The translations under genes and the position numbers were made by a program. The notes under the pieces were generated by a model. It saw nothing but the letters and a program-made list of their open reading frames with translations. It did not search any database and was not told the DNA's origin. A DNA stretch of 7,933 bases, taken from assembly GCA_027067015.1 (NCBI GenBank), contig JAMOMS010000131.1:1-7933 (forward strand), read 5' to 3'. This document shows positions 5,262-7,933 of the stretch, piece after piece. Source of the stretch: Campylobacterales bacterium. Its GTDB lineage: Bacteria; Campylobacterota; Campylobacteria; Campylobacterales; Hydrogenimonadaceae. Position 1 is the first letter of the stretch. Each line of letters begins with the position of its first letter.

Positions 5262-7217
5262 ATGAGCGATACGTGTAAAAAAGTCTACATCACCACACCC
5301 ATCTACTATGTCAACGACGTGCCCCATATCGGGCACGCCTATACCACCATCATCGCCGACACACTGGCCCGTTACAGCCGGCTGGTGGGGTATGATGTCT
5401 TTTTCCTGACCGGAACCGACGAGCACGGTCAAAAGATCGAGCAGGCCGCCAAGGCCCGGGGTAAAAGTCCCAAAGCCTACGCCGACGAGATTTCGGCCCG
5501 CTTCAAGGATTTGTGGGACGCGTTTGAGATAAGCTACGACAAGTTTATCCGCACCACCGACGAGGACCATATGAGAGGGGTGCAAAAGGCTTTTGAGGTG
5601 ATGTACGCCAACGGGGATATCTACAAAGATGTCTACCGCGGCAACTACTGTGTCAGTTGCGAGACCTTCTTTACCGAAACCCAGCTGGTGGACAATGAGT
5701 TCTGCCCCGAATGCGGTCGTTCTACCAGCGTGGTGGAAGAGGAGAGCTACTTCTTCCGCCTCTCCAAATACCAGGATAAACTGTTGGCGTGGTACGAGGC
5801 CAACCCAGAGTCCATTCTGCCCAAATCCAAGCGCAACGAGGTGATCAACTTTGTCAAAAACGGGCTGGAGGATCTCTCCATTACCCGAACCAGCTTTGAC
5901 TGGGGCGTGAAGCTTCCCGCGTCGGTTAACGACCCCAAGCACGTGATGTACGTGTGGCTGGACGCGCTGATGAACTACGTCACGGCCCTGGGCTACGGCA
6001 ACGACGAGGCGAAGATGGATTTCTGGCCCGCCAAGATTCACCTTATTGGCAAGGATATCCTGCGCTTTCACGCCATCTACTGGCCCGCTTTTTTGATGAG
6101 CCTGGGACTTGAACTGCCCCAACACATCGGGGCCCACGGCTGGTGGACCCGCAACGGCGAGAAGATGAGTAAATCCAAGGGTAACGTGGTCAACCCCAAG
6201 GAGATCGCCGACGCTTACGGGTTGGAGAATTTCCGCTATTTCATGCTTCGAGAGGTTCCTTTCGGTCAGGACGGCGACTTTAGCCAACGGGCGCTGATAG
6301 ACAGAATCAACTCCGATCTGGGCAACGATCTGGGCAACCTGCTCAACCGCATTATCGGCATGAGCGGCAAATATTTCAACTACGCCGTCAAAAGCGCGGA
6401 TGTTACTCGCTACCACGCCAAGGAGTGGGAGGAGGCGTCGGCGATTTTCGGGCGGGTTGAGCCCTACCTTTACGAGGTGCAGACCAACCGCTATCTTGAA
6501 GAGCTCTGGAAGAGCCTGCGTATCGCCAACAAAGCCATCGACACCGCCATGCCCTGGGCGAAGATGAAAGAGGGCAGGGAGGATGAGGCGATGGCTACCA
6601 TCGCCCTGGTGGCCAACATCCTGGCCAAAGTAGCGGTGCTTTTGCACCCCTTTATGCCCAAAACCACCGAAAAGATCGCCGGGGCGCTGGGCTTTGTGAT
6701 TGATACAGAAAGTTATCGCCGGCTTATCGGCAAAGGCGAGACGCTGGAAGACATTGTTATTCAGAAGATCCCGCCTCTCTTCCCCCGCATCGAGGCGCCG
6801 CTGGTGGCGACACCTGAGCCGAAGAAAGAGGAGAAAAAAGAGAGCCCCAAAACCAAAGAGGCGCCCAAAAAAGAGAAAGAGGAGGGTGTGGGGCTTATTA
6901 CGATTGATCAGTTTTTTCAGACCTCATTGAAAATCGGTACCGTTGTCTTGGCCGAAGAGGTGCCCAAAAGCAAGAAACTGCTCAAGCTTCAGGTCGATCT
7001 TGGAGAAGAGCGACCGCGCCAGATTATCGCCGGTATCAAAGAGTGGTATGCGCCTGATTCTTTGGTAGGAACGCAGGTGTGCGTGGTGGCCAACCTCAAG
7101 CCCGCCAAGCTGATGGGGCTTTTGAGCGAAGGGATGCTCCTGGCGGCCAAAGATGACGAGGGGCTGAGCCTCATGCGTCCCGAACATCCCCGCAAAGCCG
7201 GTAGCGCCGTCGGTTGA
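5262..7217 (+). CDS. metG: Methionyl-tRNA synthetase with C-terminal tRNA-binding domain
   Basis: A 651-residue class I aminoacyl-tRNA synthetase that charges tRNA(Met), including the initiator, in the cytoplasm. The Rossmann catalytic domain begins TTPIYYVNDVPHIGHAY, with the HIGH motif at 22-25, then FLTGTDEHGQKIEQ. The connective-peptide zinc knuckle has Cys130, 133, 148 and 151 (YCVSC and FCPEC). Next come MYVWLDALMNY, GKDILRFHAIYWPA and KMSKS at 301-305, then the alpha-helical anticodon domain (about 345-510). A Lys/Glu-rich linker (518-542) leads to a Trbp111/EMAP-II-like OB fold (about 545-651), with FFQTSLKIGTV and VVANLKPAKLMGLLSEGM. That domain usually dimerises the enzyme and binds the tRNA elbow. 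All catalytic motifs are intact, in contrast to the GluRS-like gene at the left end. The next gene follows after 3 nt. Confidence 0.96.
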   Translation: MSDTCKKVYITTPIYYVNDVPHIGHAYTTIIADTLARYSRLVGYDVFFLTGTDEHGQKIEQAAKARGKSPKAYADEISARFKDLWDAFEISYDKFIRTTDEDHMRGVQKAFEVMYANGDIYKDVYRGNYCVSCETFFTETQLVDNEFCPECGRSTSVVEEESYFFRLSKYQDKLLAWYEANPESILPKSKRNEVINFVKNGLEDLSITRTSFDWGVKLPASVNDPKHVMYVWLDALMNYVTALGYGNDEAKMDFWPAKIHLIGKDILRFHAIYWPAFLMSLGLELPQHIGAHGWWTRNGEKMSKSKGNVVNPKEIADAYGLENFRYFMLREVPFGQDGDFSQRALIDRINSDLGNDLGNLLNRIIGMSGKYFNYAVKSADVTRYHAKEWEEASAIFGRVEPYLYEVQTNRYLEELWKSLRIANKAIDTAMPWAKMKEGREDEAMATIALVANILAKVAVLLHPFMPKTTEKIAGALGFVIDTESYRRLIGKGETLEDIVIQKIPPLFPRIEAPLVATPEPKKEEKKESPKTKEAPKKEKEEGVGLITIDQFFQTSLKIGTVVLAEEVPKSKKLLKLQVDLGEERPRQIIAGIKEWYAPDSLVGTQVCVVANLKPAKLMGLLSEGMLLAAKDDEGLSLMRPEHPRKAGSAVG

Positions 7218-7220
7218 TCC

Positions 7221-7933
7221 ATGCGGCTTGAAAGCGTCCTGGCCGCGACCGGCGGACGCCTCTTGAACCACCCCTTTCTTACCCGTTTTGAGGGTATGGC
7301 GTTACGACCCGCCCAGGTTGAGCGCGGTGCCCTCTTTCTCGCTTTCTCCCCCCAAACCGTTCCCGAAGCCCTGGCACGCGGCGCCTACGGCGTGATATCT
7401 GACCAACAGATAGAGATTCTGGATGAGGAGATCGCCTGGATCAGGGTGGATGATCTTGAGAGGGCTCTGCTTTACCTGATGCGCCTTTGGATGAGCGAAC
7501 ACCCCCGGCGCTTTGTGCGTTTGTCTTCTCTTCAGGCCGATTACCTGGCCTGCTTTGAGCCGCTTAAAGGGGCCGTTGTGGTCAAAGGGGATGAACGGCA
7601 GATGGTTGAGCGGGTACTAAAAAGCGCTGAAGAGGAGACGCTTTATTGCGCTAATAAGAGCTTTTTGGACCGAATCGGCGCTCTCTATGAGGAGGCCAAA
7701 CCCAAAAGAGCGGGGTATCGCCTTTTAAAGAGCCGGCTCTTTCGGTGTGACGCGGTGATAGAGGGGAACTATTTTGCTGATTTGCCGGTGCCGGTGTGCA
7801 CCCTTGACGCGTTGGCGGAGGTCTTTGCCCTTTTACGTGAACGGGGTGAGCGGTTTGACGCCGCCAGGCTTCGCTTTCCCGAGAGCTTTGAGCCGCTCTT
7901 TTTGGATGAGAAGGGCTCACCCGCTCCCTTTGG
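7221..7933 (+). CDS. MurE/MurF N-terminal-domain-like protein, 3'-partial, uncharacterised
   Basis: An open frame of 237 codons plus 2 bases that runs off the right end of the window without a stop. ATG at 7221, 3 nt after the metG stop, gives the natural start. There is no clear ribosome binding site, so coupling to metG is likely. Residues of about 22-85 resemble the N-terminal uridine-binding domain of Mur ligases: RPAQVERGALFLAF (compare DSR-x-x-x-G-x-LFVA), then EALARGAYGVIS, then IAWIRVDDLERALLYLM. Where a true ligase would have its GTNGKTT ATP loop (about residues 95-130) there is none; the sequence reads FEPLKGAVVVKGDERQM. It is therefore probably not an active Mur ligase in the part seen. 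I recall an uncharacterised gene next to metS in other Campylobacterota, which may be the same family. Function unknown. Confidence 0.75.
   Translation, partial: MRLESVLAATGGRLLNHPFLTRFEGMALRPAQVERGALFLAFSPQTVPEALARGAYGVISDQQIEILDEEIAWIRVDDLERALLYLMRLWMSEHPRRFVRLSSLQADYLACFEPLKGAVVVKGDERQMVERVLKSAEEETLYCANKSFLDRIGALYEEAKPKRAGYRLLKSRLFRCDAVIEGNYFADLPVPVCTLDALAEVFALLRERGERFDAARLRFPESFEPLFLDEKGSPAPF

Noticed and set aside
5220..6647. 475-codon open frame on the minus strand opposite metG
   Set aside because: It is wholly antisense to an intact, motif-complete metG. Its translation is Val/His/Gly-rich with no recognisable domain, as expected for the mirror frame of a GC-rich gene.

Overview
The window looks like a chromosomal housekeeping segment from a member of the Campylobacterota (formerly Epsilonproteobacteria). 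The gene order is a GltX2-type glutamyl-tRNA synthetase, YggT, a soluble lytic transglycosylase, a lipoprotein on the opposite strand, MobB, class I FBPase, a small Cys-rich protein and MetRS. As I recall it, this is the order of the Campylobacter jejuni Cj0838c-Cj0845c block. The bases are clearly richer in G+C than in Campylobacter or Helicobacter (my impression, not computed), which points to an environmental lineage such as Sulfurovaceae or Hydrogenimonadaceae. I cannot place the genus.

Region 1 (1-2930, + strand) is a tightly coupled operon whose 5' end lies outside the window. It holds the last ~340 codons of gltX2, then yggT (ATGA overlap), then slt (TAGATG junction). Region 2 (2869-3471, - strand) is an uncharacterised lipoprotein whose 3' end runs 62 nt into the end of slt. 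Region 3 (3472-3583) is a short divergent promoter region with a clear TATAAT box for the rightward unit. Region 4 (3584-5128, + strand) is mobB, fbp and a 67-codon Cys-rich protein, all overlapping. Region 5 (5129-5237) is a 109-bp non-coding element with 24-nt terminal inverted repeats made of GTGAARA-type heptads, probably a dispersed MITE-like repeat. Region 6 (5262 to the end) is metG followed after 3 nt by an open-ended gene whose start resembles the N-terminal domain of MurE/MurF-type ligases. No stretch over 300 bases lacks a gene.

The most unusual item is the first gene. It aligns end to end with the C-terminal three quarters of Campylobacterota GluRS2, but the active-site segments are gone: the KMSKR loop is deleted, the RGEDH block reads APLEE, and the T-Y-N substrate-contact segment reads S-K-P. 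The fold and the anticodon-domain signature PLRxLLTGxxxGPEL are kept and the frame is intact. It therefore looks like a catalytically dead GluRS paralogue kept in an ancestral operon, rather than a decaying pseudogene. This bears on how this organism makes Gln-tRNA(Gln).

The other genes read as normal housekeeping functions: peptidoglycan turnover (slt), molybdenum cofactor maturation (mobB), gluconeogenesis (fbp) and methionyl-tRNA synthesis (metG).
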